64,000 nucleotides of DNA, from NCBI GenBank assembly GCA_964291475.2, contig OZ220075.1:138505-202504 (forward strand), written 5' to 3'. This DNA is from DAOUKH01 sp964291475. GTDB lineage: Bacteria > Chloroflexota > Dehalococcoidia > SHYB01. Both the position numbers and the translations under genes were made by a program. Below, piece after piece: positions 56,655-64,000 of this stretch; within the stretch, counting starts at the first letter, position 1; each line of letters opens with the position of its first letter. A model generated the notes under the pieces. It did not search any database. It was not told where the DNA came from and saw only the letters and a list, made by a program, of their open reading frames with translations.

Positions 56655-57482
56655 TCACCCAGCCAGCAGCCGCCCAGCGCGCTCGATGGCATGCAGGTCG
56701 TAAGGGTGCGGCACAATGAGAATGACCCGCCCCGTGCCCGCCTCCTCCAACGCCCGGCGCCGGGGACTACCCGTATCCAGGTAGGCCGGGTCGAGGCCGG
56801 CGAAGGCAGTGAGGAGAAAACCGTCCGGCCCGCGGCCTGACCGCTCATACTCCGCTCGGGCGAGCGCGGCGAGTTCCTGGAACCTCGGATGCCCCGCCGG
56901 CGTGTTGAAGCCGTCCCCGAAGCGCCCCGCGATTCGCGCCATGCGCCCGCCGAATCCGCCGATGACGATCGGCGGCGGGACCTCCGGCCGCGGGTAGCCG
57001 TGCGGCGACCGCAACGCAAAGTGCTCGCCCTCAAAGGCGGATGTGTCGCCGGCCCAGAGCCGCCGCAGCACCTGGGCCGCCTCGCCGGTGCGAGCGGCGC
57101 GCTCTTTGTCGGGCGCGACCTCCATCCCCAGCATCCGCTGCTCCGGAGCGTAGGGCAGGTCGCTCCCCCCGCCGGCGCCGATACCGAGGATCAGCCGGTT
57201 GCCCGAAATCTCCTGAATCGTCGCCGCGACGTTGGCCACCACCCCCGGATGGCGGAGGCCGCTGTTCAGCACCAGCGACCCCAGCGCGATCCGCGGGACG
57301 GTCTCCGCGAGCGCCGCCAGCGTCGTCAGACACTCCGGCACGCGCCCCGTCCCGCCGTCGGCGTCGCGCAGGTGGTCCCACGTCCACACACCGTCGAAGC
57401 CCGCCGCCTCGGCGGCGAGCGCCGCCTCCCGCATCTCCGGGTAGGTCGCACCGAACGGGATGAGCAGGATGTCCGTCTTCAT
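56655..57482 (-). CDS. LLM-class (probably F420-dependent) oxidoreductase
   Basis: 275 residues of the luciferase-like TIM-barrel family: MKTDILLIPFGATYPEMREAALAAEAAGFDGVWTWDHLRDADG, LGSLVLNSGLRHPGVVANVAATIQEISGNRLILGIGAGG and PPIVIGGFGGRMARIAGRFGDGFNTPAG. These are the hallmark segments of F420- or FMN-using members. The start at 57482 follows the stop of the SDR gene by five bases, so they are probably coupled. The reaction is a two-electron oxidation or reduction of an unknown substrate. Confidence 0.88.
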   Translation of the reverse strand: MKTDILLIPFGATYPEMREAALAAEAAGFDGVWTWDHLRDADGGTGRVPECLTTLAALAETVPRIALGSLVLNSGLRHPGVVANVAATIQEISGNRLILGIGAGGGSDLPYAPEQRMLGMEVAPDKERAARTGEAAQVLRRLWAGDTSAFEGEHFALRSPHGYPRPEVPPPIVIGGFGGRMARIAGRFGDGFNTPAGHPRFQELAALARAEYERSGRGPDGFLLTAFAGLDPAYLDTGSPRRRALEEAGTGRVILIVPHPYDLHAIERAGRLLAG

Positions 57483-57487
57483 TTCCG

Positions 57488-58324
57488 TCACCGGTCGCGG
57501 AGCATCGCTTGCAGCGACGGCAACGACGGCGGACGGCCCGACGTGACGCTCAGGCCGGCGTCGGCGATCACGTGCTGGCCGGTGTAGTAGCTCGCCAGCG
57601 GCGACGCCAGCGTCACCACCATCGCCGCCAGGTCCGACGGCTCGCCGGTGCGTCCCAACGGCATAGCCCGCGCCGACGCCGCCTTGCGCTCGGGGGCCAT
57701 GTTCACCTTCGTCGTTTCCGTCTCGATGAAGGCCGGCGCGACGGCGTTCACGCGGATGCCGTAGGGGCCAAGCTCGTACGCCATCGTCTGGGTCAGGTGC
57801 ACCACCGCCGCCTTCGCCGCGCCGTAGACGGGAAGCCCGGGCGAAGCGCGGTAGCCCTGGAACGACGTGATGTTCACGATCGAACCCTTGACGCCGCCGT
57901 CGATCATCGCCTTGGCGAAGGACTGGGAGCAGCGCAGTACTGACTTCACGTTGAGGTCGAAGATGGCGTCGAAGTAGTCCCACTCAATCTCGAAGATCGA
58001 CTTGGCGCCGCGGTGCTCCAGGTAGGCGGGAATCCCGCCGGCGTTGTTGACCGCGGCGTCGATTGCGCCGAACGCCTCCAGCGCCGACGCCGTCACGCGG
58101 GCGACGTCGGCATCGTCCCGCACGTCGGCCGCGACGGCCAGCGCGCCGACACCGCGGGCGCGGGCGCGCTCCGCGACCTCCTCCGCCTTGGCCGCCTGCA
58201 CGTCCGCGATCACGACGTTGGCCCCCGCGCGGGCGAACAGGTCGACGCACCCCGCGCCGATCCCCTGCGCACCGCCCGTCACCACGGCGCACTTCCCCTC
58301 CAACCCAAAGATCGAGTCCGCCAT
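57488..58324 (-). CDS. Short-chain dehydrogenase/reductase
   Basis: 278 residues of the classical SDR family. Cofactor site TGGAQGIGAG near residue 16, ADVRDDADV, NNAGG, and catalytic Ser-Tyr-Lys in NITSFQGYRASPGLPVYGAAKAAV. The C-terminal NAVAPAFIETETT and YYTGQHVIADAGLS fit. Asp39-like VIADVQ after the second strand suggests NAD preference. It lies immediately before the LLM oxidoreductase gene. Substrate unknown. Confidence 0.92.
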   Translation of the reverse strand: MADSIFGLEGKCAVVTGGAQGIGAGCVDLFARAGANVVIADVQAAKAEEVAERARARGVGALAVAADVRDDADVARVTASALEAFGAIDAAVNNAGGIPAYLEHRGAKSIFEIEWDYFDAIFDLNVKSVLRCSQSFAKAMIDGGVKGSIVNITSFQGYRASPGLPVYGAAKAAVVHLTQTMAYELGPYGIRVNAVAPAFIETETTKVNMAPERKAASARAMPLGRTGEPSDLAAMVVTLASPLASYYTGQHVIADAGLSVTSGRPPSLPSLQAMLRDR

Positions 58325-58396
58325 GCCAGACCCCCAAGAGTGACGGTCATGCCTTCCGCTCTAGAACCCGTCCACTCCGGGCCGGAGTGTAGCAGG

Positions 58397-58640
58397 GCGG
58401 CGCCCCACCCTAAACTCCCTCCCTCCGGGAGACTGAGAGAGGGCCGGGGCGGGGCGGTCCCCTCCGGACCTCTTCTCCCCACAGGAGAAGATTGAGATGA
58501 GGGGCCCCCTCACAACCGCCAACCGCTATCGAACCCCAGCCATTCGCCTACCTGTGGCCCACTAAGCCTCTCCCCCTCTGGGGGAGATTGAGAGAGGGCA
58601 CGCGCCCGGTAGGGCGCGCCGGAGGGGCCGGGAGGTCTTG
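58397..58640. repeat. Dispersed intergenic hairpin block 7
   Basis: The 319-bp gap between two minus-strand genes contains CTCCCTCCGGGAG, a CTTCTCCCCACAGGAGAAG hairpin with ATTGAGATGAGGGGCCCCCTC, and CCTCTCCCCCTCTGGGGGAG with ATTGAGAGAGGGCACGCGCC. No gene is visible. It lies downstream of the gene at 58644. Confidence 0.75.
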
Positions 58641-58643
58641 CCG

Positions 58644-59336
58644 CTACGGCAGAGCCGGAGGTCGAACCACGCGCTCGTACCACGCCAGCACGCTCGTCGG
58701 GTGCCGGTAGAAGACGCGCCGCACGTGCAGGATCGGCGCCGGATCGGCCCAGCGCCAGCGGTCCGCCAGCGCGTGGTGCGCCGGCGAGTCGAGGAATGCC
58801 TGCATCCCCTCCATGCCGGCGAACTCCTGCTCGACGACGTGCGTCCAGCCCTCCGGCCCGCCGATCGGCGTCGGCCCCGCCGTCGGCACCGCGCGGCTCA
58901 ACACCTGGTTCCGCAGCTCCGGTATCTCGGCGAACGCCGCCGCCATCCCCTCCACGTACTCCCGCTTCGTCTCCTCCGCCAGGTCGGCGCGAAGCTCGAC
59001 GAGCATCGTCACCTTCACCACGTCCCGCAGGCCGGGCTCGGGCACCTGCACGTCGATCGGGTCGGTGTAGGCCACGTCCAGCGCCTCGACGGCGGCATGG
59101 ACGGCGGGCGTGAGCTCGTTGTCGTGGTACGCATGCGTCCGCACCGCGGAGATGTCCTCGGCCAGCAGCTCCCAGACATAGTCCCGGCCGGCAGCCTCAT
59201 TGAGGTTGGGCGCAATCACGGACTCGTGCAGAGCCGGGATATGCTCCGCCGCCTCCGAAACGACCCGCTCCAACCGCCCCCGCTCCCCTCGGGTCACGCC
59301 CGGCCGAAGTTGAAAATTCATGGTGCGGCGGAGCAT
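58644..59336 (-). CDS. Dabb-domain (stress-responsive alpha-beta barrel) protein
   Basis: About 230 residues from the start at 59336, which has GGGAGG upstream. Two ferredoxin-like alpha-beta repeats are visible: MNFQLRPGVTRGERGRLERVVSEAAEHIPALHESVIAPNL with YVWELLAEDISAVRTHAYHD, and VKVTMLVELRADLAEETKREYVEGMAAAFAEIPELRNQV with THVVEQEFAGMEGMQAFLDSPAHHALADRW. This is the Dabb pattern. Members are dimeric barrels with varied or unknown roles. Confidence 0.8.
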   Translation of the reverse strand: MLRRTMNFQLRPGVTRGERGRLERVVSEAAEHIPALHESVIAPNLNEAAGRDYVWELLAEDISAVRTHAYHDNELTPAVHAAVEALDVAYTDPIDVQVPEPGLRDVVKVTMLVELRADLAEETKREYVEGMAAAFAEIPELRNQVLSRAVPTAGPTPIGGPEGWTHVVEQEFAGMEGMQAFLDSPAHHALADRWRWADPAPILHVRRVFYRHPTSVLAWYERVVRPPALP

Positions 59337-59403
59337 GGTCGTCGCCTCCCGACGGGCCGCGTCCTCCGCGGCGCGCCGCCCATGATACACGGGCGCCCCC
59401 TGC

Positions 59404-59409
59404 TAGAAT
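59404..59409 (+). promoter_or_regulatory. Extended -10 element giving a leaderless transcript
   Basis: TGCTAGAAT with TAGAAT ending six bases before the ATG at 59416 and no ribosome site. Transcription should begin at the start codon. Confidence 0.5.
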
Positions 59410-59415
59410 GCGCCC

Positions 59416-60030
59416 ATGAAGCCGACCCAGCCCACCATCTGGACGCCGACGCGCATCGCGCTGACCGCGGTGCTCGTCGCCCTGCTCCTCGTCGCGCTCG
59501 TCGCCGTCATCTTCGTCATCATCGGCAGCTTCGGCACTCCGGAGCAGCGGGTCCTCGCCACCCTCGCCACCATCGCGGCGATGCTCCTCCTCGCGGCGCC
59601 CAGCACCTACGCGTTCGAACGCGGCCTGCGTACGCTGGGCTGGGCAGGGCTCGCCTCGACCGCCGTCATTGCCGTGCTCGTCATCGCCCTCTTGTGGAGC
59701 GGCGAATCTCTGTTGAATGAAGGCTACGGCAGAGCTTCGGGCATCATCGCCACCCTCGCCGTCGCGACCAACCTCGCCGCCCTGATGACCCACCTCGCGG
59801 CGAGGCCCGGCCTCCCGCGCCTGCTGCAGCTCGGCTCCTACGGCCTGACCGCCGTCACCGCGCTCCTGCTCGTCGTCGGCATCCTTGCCCAGTTCGACAT
59901 GGGCATCTACTGGATCATCGTCACGGTCTGCGCAGTCTTGCTTGGTCTCGTCACCATTGCCGCCCCCGTCGCCGAGCGGCTGCATGGGGCCCTTGCGGGC
60001 CGCGTTGACACCCCCCAGAGCGGCGCTTAG
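59416..60030 (+). CDS. Integral membrane protein of unknown function
   Basis: 204 residues with six likely helices: ALTAVLVALLLVALVAVIFVII, VLATLATIAAMLLLAAPSTYAF, LASTAVIAVLVIALLW, IIATLAVATNLAALMTHL, LTAVTALLLVVGILA, and YWIIVTVCAVLLGLVTIAAP. No family recognised. It has a promoter with no leader, and precedes the CoA-transferase/thiolase-like group in the same direction. Confidence 0.75.
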   Translation: MKPTQPTIWTPTRIALTAVLVALLLVALVAVIFVIIGSFGTPEQRVLATLATIAAMLLLAAPSTYAFERGLRTLGWAGLASTAVIAVLVIALLWSGESLLNEGYGRASGIIATLAVATNLAALMTHLAARPGLPRLLQLGSYGLTAVTALLLVVGILAQFDMGIYWIIVTVCAVLLGLVTIAAPVAERLHGALAGRVDTPQSGA

Positions 60031-60098
60031 AGTACGCCCATCCCGCCCCCGGACTCACCGCCCCGCTCCAGGGGTCCGTGACCGGACCAGGAGGCTCC

Positions 60099-61322
60099 AT
60101 GACCTCGGCCAACGGAGCGCACTCACCCCTCGACGGCATCACCGTCCTCGACATGACCATCTGGCAGAACGGGCCGTGGGCCACGGCCATGCTCTCCGAC
60201 ATGGGCGCCGACGTCATCAAGGTCGAAGACCCCGTCAACGGCGATCCCGGCCGGGTCACCCGCGTCTACCTCCCCACCGAGCGGCCCGTCAACCACTACT
60301 TCCAGACCATGAACCGCAACAAGCGGTCCATGACGCTTAACTTGAAATCGCAGGAGGGGCGCGACATCTTCTACCGCCTCGTCGAGAACGCCGACGTCGT
60401 CACCCAGAACTTCCGCAAGGGCGTCGTCGAGAAGCTCTGCGTCGACTACGAGACCGTCCGCAAGATCAACCCCCGCATCGTCTACGGCTCGGCGAACGGG
60501 CTGGGGCCGAAGGGCCCCGACGCCCACCTCGGCGTCATGGACATCCTCGGCTCCGCCCGCAGCGGCCACATGTGGCTCATGAGCCACGACGAAGAGGGCA
60601 ACCTCGCCTACCGCGTCGCCGGCGGCCAGGCCGACCAGACCGGCGCCGTCGTCCTCGCCTACGGCGTCCTCCTGGGGATCATCGCCCGCGAGCGCTTCGG
60701 CCTGGGGCAGCATGTCCAGACGTCGCAGCTCGGCGCCGTGGTGATGCTGCAGGCCCTCGCCCTCAACGGCTACCTCCTCAACGGCGACATGCCCAACAAC
60801 CCGTCGCGCGAGACCACGCAGAACGCCCTGTGGAACATCTACAAGTGCGGCGACGACAAGTGGCTCGCCATCGGCTGCCCCCAGTCCGACCGCTACTGGA
60901 GCGACTTCACCCAAGTCATGGGTATCGAGCACCTGGAAAAGGAGCGCCGCTTCGAGAGCCACTTCGCCCGCCAGCTGAGCTCGAAAGAGCTCATCGGCAT
61001 CCTCGACAAGATCTTCCTCACCAAGCCCCGCGACCACTGGCTCAAGGAGTTCGCCGCGCGCCAGATTTCGAGCGCCCCCATTCAGGACTACCCGCAGCTC
61101 GAGCACGACCCCCAAGTGCTGGAGAACGGCTACATCACCCAGGTGCCGCACCCCGAGCTCGGCGAGATCACCGAGGTCGGCGTGCCCGTCGCCCTCAGTG
61201 AGACCCCCGGCTACGCCCGCCGCTCCGCTCCCGAGTTCGGCGAGCACACCGAAGAGGTCCTCCTCGCCAACGGCTACGACTGGGGAGACATCGAGGGCTT
61301 CCGCGAGCGCGGCGTCATCTAG
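60099..61322 (+). CDS. CaiB/BaiF-like CoA-transferase with Gln in place of the catalytic Asp
   Basis: 407 residues from ATG 60099, chosen for AGGAGG five bases upstream; an in-frame GTG at 60078 is less likely. Features are LDGITVLDMTIWQNGPWATAMLSDMGADVIKVEDPVNGDPGR and LYGSANGLGPKG-like loops. In the conserved G-x-G-Q-x-V-D-x-S segment it reads GLGQHVQTSQ, so position 207 is Gln. Asp there forms the acyl-enzyme anhydride in the family, so CoA transfer by the known route is doubtful. It heads the cluster with two thiolase-like genes and a DUF35 gene. Confidence 0.9.
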   Translation: MTSANGAHSPLDGITVLDMTIWQNGPWATAMLSDMGADVIKVEDPVNGDPGRVTRVYLPTERPVNHYFQTMNRNKRSMTLNLKSQEGRDIFYRLVENADVVTQNFRKGVVEKLCVDYETVRKINPRIVYGSANGLGPKGPDAHLGVMDILGSARSGHMWLMSHDEEGNLAYRVAGGQADQTGAVVLAYGVLLGIIARERFGLGQHVQTSQLGAVVMLQALALNGYLLNGDMPNNPSRETTQNALWNIYKCGDDKWLAIGCPQSDRYWSDFTQVMGIEHLEKERRFESHFARQLSSKELIGILDKIFLTKPRDHWLKEFAARQISSAPIQDYPQLEHDPQVLENGYITQVPHPELGEITEVGVPVALSETPGYARRSAPEFGEHTEEVLLANGYDWGDIEGFRERGVI

Positions 61323-61368
61323 GCAGCCCTCCCGCACCGCGCAGTCGACCCAGACCGATCCAATAGCC

Positions 61369-62559
61369 ATGCCCAAGACCCCCCTCCAAGACGTCGCCGC
61401 CATCACCGGCATCGGCCAGACCGAGTTCTCCCAAGGACTCAACCGCAGCGTCATGGACATGACCGCGGAGGCCATCCTGAAGGCCATCGACGACGCCGGC
61501 CTCAAGCCCGAGGACATCGACGGCATGTCCCGCTACCACATGCAGGACGAGTGGGAGAACTGGGTCCACGGCGCCGTCGGCCTCGGCGAGATCACCTACT
61601 ACGCCGACCAGCCCCACGGCGGCGGCTCCTACGGCGGCGTCATCCTCTCCGCCGCGATGGGCATCGCCACCGGCCTCTGCAACCACGTCATCGCCTTCCG
61701 CTCCCGCGCCCGCGGCCGCAAGTCCGTCTTCGGCCCCGGCGGCGACCAGGGAGGCCGCCCCTGGGAGAAGGTCGAGGCCCGCATCCCCGGCACCATGCAG
61801 TACTTCCGGCCCTTCGGCCTCATGAACCCCGTGCAGGAAATGGCCTGCATCGCCCAGCGCTACATGCACGACTACGGCATCACCGAAGACCACTTCGCCA
61901 ACGTCTCCATCGCCTTGCGGAAGCACGCCGTCGCCAACCCGCTCTCCGTCATGGGCCGCCGCGGCCTCATCACCCGCGAGGAGCACCACGAGTCCCGCAT
62001 GATCGCCGACCCCATCCGCCTGCTCGACTGCTGCATCGAGACCGACGGCGCAGTCGCCGTCGTCGTCTCTCGCGCCGACGAGGCGCGCAACATGCGCCGA
62101 GCGCCGGCCGTCATCCACGCCGTCGCCCAGCACACCCAGCCGGCGCACTACCACCTCACCGAGTGGTGGCGCTGGGACCGCGACGAGATGGCCCTCGAGC
62201 TCGGCCGCCGACTCTTCGAGCACTCCGATTTCAAGCCCGGCGACATCGACGCCGCCATGCTCTACGACCACTTCACGCCGATGGTGCTGCTCGCGCTGGA
62301 AGACCTCGGCTTCTGCGAGCGCGGCGAGGCCGGCGACTTCTCCGACAACGGCGCGCTTGAAGGCCCCGACGGGCGGCTGCCGGTGAACACTCACGGCGGC
62401 CAGCACTCCGAGGCCTTCATCCACGGCTTCAACAACGTGACCGAGGGCGTCCGCCAGATCCGCGGCACGTCGACGACGCAGGTGCCCGGCGCGAAGTCGG
62501 TCGTGGTCTCCGCGGCCAGCAGCGACCCCACCGGCGCGTTCATCCTGCGGGGAGACTAG
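61369..62559 (+). CDS. Thiolase-like (SCP2-type) protein lacking the nucleophilic Cys (copy 1)
   Basis: 396 residues: DVAAITGIGQTEFSQGLNRSVMDMTAEAILKAIDDAGLKPEDIDG is the thiolase N-terminal domain. Where thiolases have the acyl-accepting Cys (E-A-x-C-A-S-G), this protein reads QPHGGGSYGG, so it cannot act as a normal thiolase. The end has NTHGGQHSEAFIHGFNNVTEGVRQIRG. The pattern matches the Ltp2-type steroid side-chain retro-aldolases, which pair with a DUF35 protein; such a gene lies 2.4 kb on. A close paralogue starts 9 bp later. Confidence 0.9.
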   Translation: MPKTPLQDVAAITGIGQTEFSQGLNRSVMDMTAEAILKAIDDAGLKPEDIDGMSRYHMQDEWENWVHGAVGLGEITYYADQPHGGGSYGGVILSAAMGIATGLCNHVIAFRSRARGRKSVFGPGGDQGGRPWEKVEARIPGTMQYFRPFGLMNPVQEMACIAQRYMHDYGITEDHFANVSIALRKHAVANPLSVMGRRGLITREEHHESRMIADPIRLLDCCIETDGAVAVVVSRADEARNMRRAPAVIHAVAQHTQPAHYHLTEWWRWDRDEMALELGRRLFEHSDFKPGDIDAAMLYDHFTPMVLLALEDLGFCERGEAGDFSDNGALEGPDGRLPVNTHGGQHSEAFIHGFNNVTEGVRQIRGTSTTQVPGAKSVVVSAASSDPTGAFILRGD

Positions 62560-62568
62560 AGGCGCTCC

Positions 62569-63765
62569 ATGTCGAAGCTCTGGTGGCAAGACAAGGCGGC
62601 GATCACGGGCATCGGCCAGACCGAGTACTCCCGCGGCCTGAACCGCTCCGAGTGGGACATGGCCGCCGAGGCCATCTTCAAGGCCATCGACGACGCCGGC
62701 CTGAAACCTGAGGACATCGACGGCCTCTCCACCTTCAATCTCCAGTACGAAGGCTTCAACAACTACATGCACCAGCTTCTGGGGCTGGGCAACATCAGCT
62801 ACTACGTCTCGCAGCCCCACGGAGGCGGCTCCTACGCCTCGACCCTCGCCCACGGCGCACTCGGCGTCGCCGCGGGCCAGTGCAACCACCTCGTCGCCTT
62901 CCGCTCACGCGCCCGCGGACGCAAGTCCGTCTTCGGCCCCGGCACCAACGAGGGCGGCCGCCCCTGGGAAAAGGTCGAGCCCCGCATCCTCAACGGCTGG
63001 CAGTACCACGTCCCCTTCGGCCTCCAGAGTCCGGTGCAGGAGGCCGCCGCCATCACCACGCGCTACATGCACGACTACGGCTGGACCGAAGACCACCTCG
63101 GCAACGTCGCCGTCGCCCTCCGCACCCACGGGTCCCGCAACCCCAACGCCGTCATGCGCGCCCCCATCACGCTCGAAGACCACAACAACTCGCGCATGAT
63201 CTCTTCTCCCCTGCGGCTCCTCGACTGCTGCATCGAGACCGATGGCGCATGCGCCGTCGTCGTCTCCCGCGCCGACTACGCGAAGGACGCCCCGAACCCG
63301 CCCGCCTATTTCCACGCCTACACCCAGAGCAACCAGCCCGCCCACTACCAGCTCACCGAGTGGTTCCACAAAGGGCGGTGGGACCGCGACACCACCGGCC
63401 CCCGCCTCGGCGAGCGCCTCTTCGCCCAGTCCGACTTCACCCACGACCAGATAGCGGCCCTCATGGCCTACGACCACTTCACCTCGTTCGTGATCCTCTC
63501 CATCGAGGACCTTGGCTTCTGCGGGCGCGGCGAGGGCGGCGACTTCACCGAGGGCGGCGCGCTGATCGCTCCTCATGGACGCCTCCCGGTGAACACCCAC
63601 GGCGGCCAGCACTCCGAGGCCTTCATCCACGGCTTCAACAACGTCGTCGAGGCGGCGCGCCAGATCCGCGGGACGTCCACCTCCCAGGTCCCCGACGCGC
63701 GGGCGGTGGTCGTCATCGAGGCCCTGAGCGACCCCTGCGGCGCATTCATCTTGCGGAGCGACTAG
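62569..63765 (+). CDS. Thiolase-like (SCP2-type) protein lacking the nucleophilic Cys (copy 2)
   Basis: 398 residues, tandem paralogue of the preceding protein: AAITGIGQTEYSRGLNRSEWDMAAEAIFKAIDDAGLKPEDIDGLS, again with QPHGGGSYAS replacing the Cys segment, shared RSRARGRKSVFGPG and NTHGGQHSEAFIHGFNNVVEAARQIRG. The copies have diverged throughout, so they may form a heteromer or serve different substrates. It lies 18 bp before the DUF35 gene, which in related systems supplies an acyl-CoA-binding OB-fold/zinc-ribbon subunit. Confidence 0.9.
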   Translation: MSKLWWQDKAAITGIGQTEYSRGLNRSEWDMAAEAIFKAIDDAGLKPEDIDGLSTFNLQYEGFNNYMHQLLGLGNISYYVSQPHGGGSYASTLAHGALGVAAGQCNHLVAFRSRARGRKSVFGPGTNEGGRPWEKVEPRILNGWQYHVPFGLQSPVQEAAAITTRYMHDYGWTEDHLGNVAVALRTHGSRNPNAVMRAPITLEDHNNSRMISSPLRLLDCCIETDGACAVVVSRADYAKDAPNPPAYFHAYTQSNQPAHYQLTEWFHKGRWDRDTTGPRLGERLFAQSDFTHDQIAALMAYDHFTSFVILSIEDLGFCGRGEGGDFTEGGALIAPHGRLPVNTHGGQHSEAFIHGFNNVVEAARQIRGTSTSQVPDARAVVVIEALSDPCGAFILRSD

Positions 63766-63783
63766 ACAGACGGAGCAATTGAC

Positions 63784-64000
63784 ATGACCCAGAGCACCCC
63801 CAACACCACCTTCTCGCCCTACGCCGGGCTGCCCCTGCCCCAGCCCTCGTGGGACAACTACCGGTTCTGGGAGTACTGCAAGGCCCACGAGCTGCGCCTG
63901 CAGAAGTGCTCCGACTGCCCCGCGATCCGCTACTATCCCCGGCCCGCCTGCCCCGAATGCCACTCGATGAATTTCGAGTGGGAGAAGATGAGCGGCAAGG
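63784..64000 (+). CDS. DUF35 OB-fold/zinc-ribbon acyl-CoA-associated protein, N-terminal part
   Basis: Partial gene running off the right edge; 72 residues visible. SYAGLPLPQP-like lead, WDNYRFWEYCKAHELRLQKCSDC and YYPRPACPECHSMNFEWEKMSGK. The four cysteines C42, C45, C56, C59 form the rubredoxin-like zinc ribbon of DUF35 proteins; the OB-fold would follow outside the window. DUF35 proteins partner thiolase-like enzymes, which fits the two genes upstream. Confidence 0.9.
   Translation, partial: MTQSTPNTTFSPYAGLPLPQPSWDNYRFWEYCKAHELRLQKCSDCPAIRYYPRPACPECHSMNFEWEKMSGK

Overview
The window is GC-rich, densely coded bacterial chromosome. Gene content suggests a Chloroflexota lineage of the SAR202/Dehalococcoidia type. 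This is inferred from the many CaiB/BaiF CoA-transferases, amidohydrolase-2 proteins, an F420-type LLM oxidoreductase, split-barrel flavin-binding proteins, sulfatase-like enzymes and recurring short intergenic hairpins; there is no rRNA to confirm it. Housekeeping genes present are secA, prs, valS, lgt, trxB, sat and ispH, with tRNA-Glu(CTC), tRNA-Gln(CTG) and tRNA-Pro(CGG), all three with encoded CCA.

Layout. 1-7.6 kb: the tail of a crotonase-family gene, then a minus-strand uptake locus (lipoprotein binding protein, two tandem sulfatase-superfamily hydrolases, two permeases, no ATPase). 7.8-15.6 kb: two tRNAs, secA with a small coupled gene, prs, valS. 15.6-25.4 kb: a membrane protein, a hydantoinase-A-like gene, a double-domain CoA-transferase, a MaoC-type dehydratase, a D-aminoacylase-like amidohydrolase, a pair of flavin-binding split-barrel genes and an unknown gene. 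25.4-33.8 kb: HerA-like ATPase, two overlapping CoA-transferases, sat, lgt, trxB, pyroglutamyl peptidase. 33.8-38 kb: a minus-strand operon of amidohydrolase, NifS-like protein, TusA-like protein and MFS exporter. 38-41.6 kb: a second copy of the split-barrel pair and another double-domain CoA-transferase. 41.6-42.6 kb: a 150-bp tandem array. 42.8-45.8 kb: a minus-strand group holding an HNH nuclease with two membrane helices, a thioesterase, a UGSC-family selenoprotein with in-frame TGA, and a conserved partner. 45.7-64 kb: a Phd/VapC-type toxin-antitoxin pair, ispH, a lipoprotein peptidase, two divergent amidohydrolases, an MFS transporter, a crotonase, SDR and LLM oxidoreductases, and finally CoA-transferase, two Cys-less thiolase-like proteins and a DUF35 partner cut by the window edge.

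The accessory genes fit catabolism of diverse organic acids and CoA thioesters: CoA is loaded by CaiB-type transferases and passed to crotonase, MaoC, SDR and thiolase-like/DUF35 enzymes, with amidohydrolases, hydrolases and transporters feeding in substrates.

Two points affect reading. Six genes, including essential valS, are broken by single-base indels, often in short G/C runs, so many are probably sequence errors. The TGA in the UGSC gene is different: the frame continues unchanged and the family is known to use selenocysteine there.
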